6,967 nucleotides of DNA from JAUPVN01 sp964423475. GTDB lineage: Bacteria; Patescibacteriota; Saccharimonadia; Saccharimonadales; CAIOMD01. Both the position numbers and the translations under genes were made by a program. This document shows positions 6,079 through 6,967 of the stretch, one piece after another (position 1 is the first letter of the stretch; each line of letters opens with the position of its first letter). The stretch spans positions 1 through 6,967 of the forward strand of contig CAYRFD010000041.1 in NCBI GenBank assembly GCA_964423475.1, read 5' to 3'. Below the pieces are notes generated by a model. That model did no database searches. It had not been told where the DNA came from and saw nothing but the letters and a program-made list of their open reading frames with translations.

Positions 6079-6747
6079 TTATTTGGCGGCTTTTGCGGTC
6101 TTATCTTTTTTAAGCCACCAAACTCCGGCATAAACAAAGGGTGTATCAAGCACAGACATGGCGCACTTAATTAACCAATAAGGTATAACAAGGCTCATTA
6201 TAAAGGCCCAGTTATCGCTAAATGGTTTATCAAAGTTATAAAATGCTAGCACCATAAATATAATTGTATCTAAAAACAGGGCAACAATGTTTGATACGTT
6301 GTTGCGAAACCACAGCGCATGATTTTTCATTTTTTCTTTTAATCTGCTAAATATATAAATATCGGCTATTTGAGCAACAATAAAAGCCGTTAGGCTGGCG
6401 GCAGATATTCGCAAAGACGCATGAAAAATTGTGTCATAGGCCGGCTCTGTGCCAGCAAATCTTGTAGAGGGCGGCAGTGTAGTGGCTATTGCAGAAAATA
6501 TTATTATTAATACAATTACAACCAACCCCGATCTTATTACACTACGAGCTCGCTCTTTGCCGTAAACCTCTATAATAATATCGTTAATAGAATATATTAA
6601 AGGAATGAATAATATTGCTACACTAGCATTTAAATGCATCCAGCTAAAATTAGTTAGTGGAAAGGTTTTTGTGCCCATCATTTCTGCCGCTACAATACAA
6701 AAAATATAAATAGCAATAAGTAAATCTAGCTTATATATTTTAGACAC
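6079..6747 (-). CDS. Queuosine precursor transporter, YhhQ/QPT family (PF02592)
   Basis: This 222-residue inner membrane protein has about six hydrophobic segments (about 8-24, 40-54, 70-92, 112-132, 153-170, 180-198). It shows the family pattern NDIIIEVYGKERAR (55-68), RISAASLTAFIVAQIADIYIF (113-133), RNNVSNIVALFLDTIIF (148-164), then Lys194 and LDTPFVY (200-206). E. coli YhhQ, of about the same length, is known to import preQ0/preQ1, precursors of the tRNA base queuosine; this one is assigned by family only. The start is GTG, chosen because AGGAG lies 6 nt upstream and the N-terminus (MSKIYKLDLL) fits the family. It is the only gene in the window with a strong Shine-Dalgarno site. No preQ1 riboswitch can be recognised upstream. 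No tgt or other queuosine gene is in view. Confidence 0.88.
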   Translation of the reverse strand: MSKIYKLDLLIAIYIFCIVAAEMMGTKTFPLTNFSWMHLNASVAILFIPLIYSINDIIIEVYGKERARSVIRSGLVVIVLIIIFSAIATTLPPSTRFAGTEPAYDTIFHASLRISAASLTAFIVAQIADIYIFSRLKEKMKNHALWFRNNVSNIVALFLDTIIFMVLAFYNFDKPFSDNWAFIMSLVIPYWLIKCAMSVLDTPFVYAGVWWLKKDKTAKAAK

Positions 6748-6753
6748 AAATTT

Positions 6754-6758
6754 CTCCT
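6754..6758 (-). promoter_or_regulatory. Strong Shine-Dalgarno AGGAG before the GTG start of the QPT gene
   Basis: AGGAG on the minus strand lies 6 nt from the GTG at 6747-6745. It decides the GTG start and stands out because the other genes with visible starts here lack such a site. Confidence 0.8.
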
Positions 6759-6771
6759 ATAATTTAATAAA

Positions 6772-6777
6772 ATTATA
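6772..6777 (-). promoter_or_regulatory. -10-like TATAAT for the QPT gene
   Basis: TATAAT on the minus strand would start transcription about 18 nt before the GTG, leaving a short leader that holds the AGGAG site. The area is so AT-rich that chance matches are likely. No -35 is visible. Confidence 0.4.
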
Positions 6778-6842
6778 ACATATATAATAAAAACTATATT
6801 TTTAGGCATTATTGCTTAATTTTTCACAGATATAATAACTGT

Positions 6843-6848
6843 TATAAT
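6843..6848 (+). promoter_or_regulatory. -10 hexamer TATAAT for the right-edge symporter gene
   Basis: CTGTTATAAT ends 7 nt before the ATG at 6856 and only 1 nt before another ATG at 6850. If the leaderless pattern holds, transcription would begin at about 6855-6856, making the second ATG the start. A further TATAAT lies at 6831-6836; used instead, it would place the transcription start just before the 6850 ATG. Confidence 0.45.
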
Positions 6849-6855
6849 AATGCTA

Positions 6856-6967
6856 ATGCCTATATTTTTTGAAAGTATAATTGTATTACTTATAATTTTA
6901 ATGATTGCACGTTTTATTAAACGTGGCTCTGGTATTTTACAAAAATTGTTTATACCAAGTGCTCTTG
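6856..6967 (+). CDS. Probable GltS-type sodium/glutamate symporter, N-terminal fragment
   Basis: Only the first 37 residues are in the window; the gene runs off the right edge. They form one hydrophobic helix (about 3-21), a basic loop (RFIKRGSG) and LQKLFIPSAL. The pattern of a helix, a basic loop, then FIP followed by a small-residue segment is typical of the N-terminus of GltS family sodium/glutamate symporters (for example KKYTIPEPVAGG in E. coli). The frame also has an ATG at 6850; I prefer 6856 because TATAAT lies 7 nt before it and no Shine-Dalgarno exists for either. The gene diverges from the QPT gene across about 108 nt. The family call rests on a short fragment and is moderate. Confidence 0.55.
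   Translation, partial: MPIFFESIIVLLIILMIARFIKRGSGILQKLFIPSAL

Noticed and set aside
6834..6844. Near-palindrome ATAACTGTTAT as an operator
   Set aside because: The arms are only 5 bp and almost wholly A/T. It is explained by the two overlapping TATAAT boxes, so there is no support for a regulator site.
6748..6849. Possible preQ1 riboswitch before the queuosine precursor transporter gene
   Set aside because: The leader after the likely -10 is only about 18 nt, and no preQ1-type C-rich loop or pseudoknot pattern could be seen.
1..6967. CRISPR arrays, insertion sequences, tRNA or rRNA genes, defence systems
   Set aside because: No spaced direct repeats, transposase motifs, terminal inverted repeats, tRNA cloverleaf or rRNA segments were recognised. 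Intergenic gaps are all about 108 nt or shorter.

Overview
The window is AT-rich bacterial DNA. The gene order and several family signatures suggest a member of the Candidate Phyla Radiation, most likely Saccharibacteria (TM7) or a relative. The reasons are an ArgRS with an EYSDPN...HAGH-type signature, a DUF1361 membrane protein, a CarS-type (archaeal-like) CDP-lipid synthase beside a CDP-alcohol phosphotransferase, very tight gene spacing, and near-absence of Shine-Dalgarno sites. This taxonomic placement is inference from pattern memory, not a search result. TAA, TAG and TGA all act as stops, so there is no sign of the TGA=Gly code of Gracilibacteria.

Layout. Positions 1-4195 are all on the plus strand: the 3' end of a Nudix hydrolase gene, an NQO1/NQO2-like quinone reductase, a six-helix DUF1361 membrane protein, arginyl-tRNA synthetase (argS, interrupted by a run of N), and an unrecognised membrane-anchored protein. 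Positions 4201-6747 are on the minus strand, read right to left: a queuosine-precursor transporter, then a tightly coupled three-gene operon of CDP-alcohol phosphotransferase, PHP-domain phosphoesterase and CarS-like CDP-lipid synthase. At the right edge a divergent plus-strand gene begins, probably a GltS-type sodium/glutamate symporter, and runs off the window.

How the genes may work together. The operon supports a lipid head-group cassette: the CarS-like enzyme would activate a phosphatidic-acid-like lipid with CTP, the CDP-alcohol phosphotransferase would place a head group on it, and the PHP protein could be a dedicated phosphatase. The transporter genes (queuosine precursor, amino acid) would fit an organism that scavenges. 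The plus-strand genes look like separate single-gene transcription units, because each is preceded by its own -10-like hexamer.

The most interesting signals are: (1) a TATAAT-like hexamer ending 6-8 nt before the start codon of six genes, with no Shine-Dalgarno, which predicts leaderless mRNAs; (2) the archaeal-type CarS/PHP/CDP-alcohol operon; and (3) two assembly gaps. One gap hides the KMSKS region of ArgRS. The other has put the C-terminus of the PHP protein into a wrong reading frame; in the alternative frame a plausible tail ends in an 8-nt overlap with the next gene.
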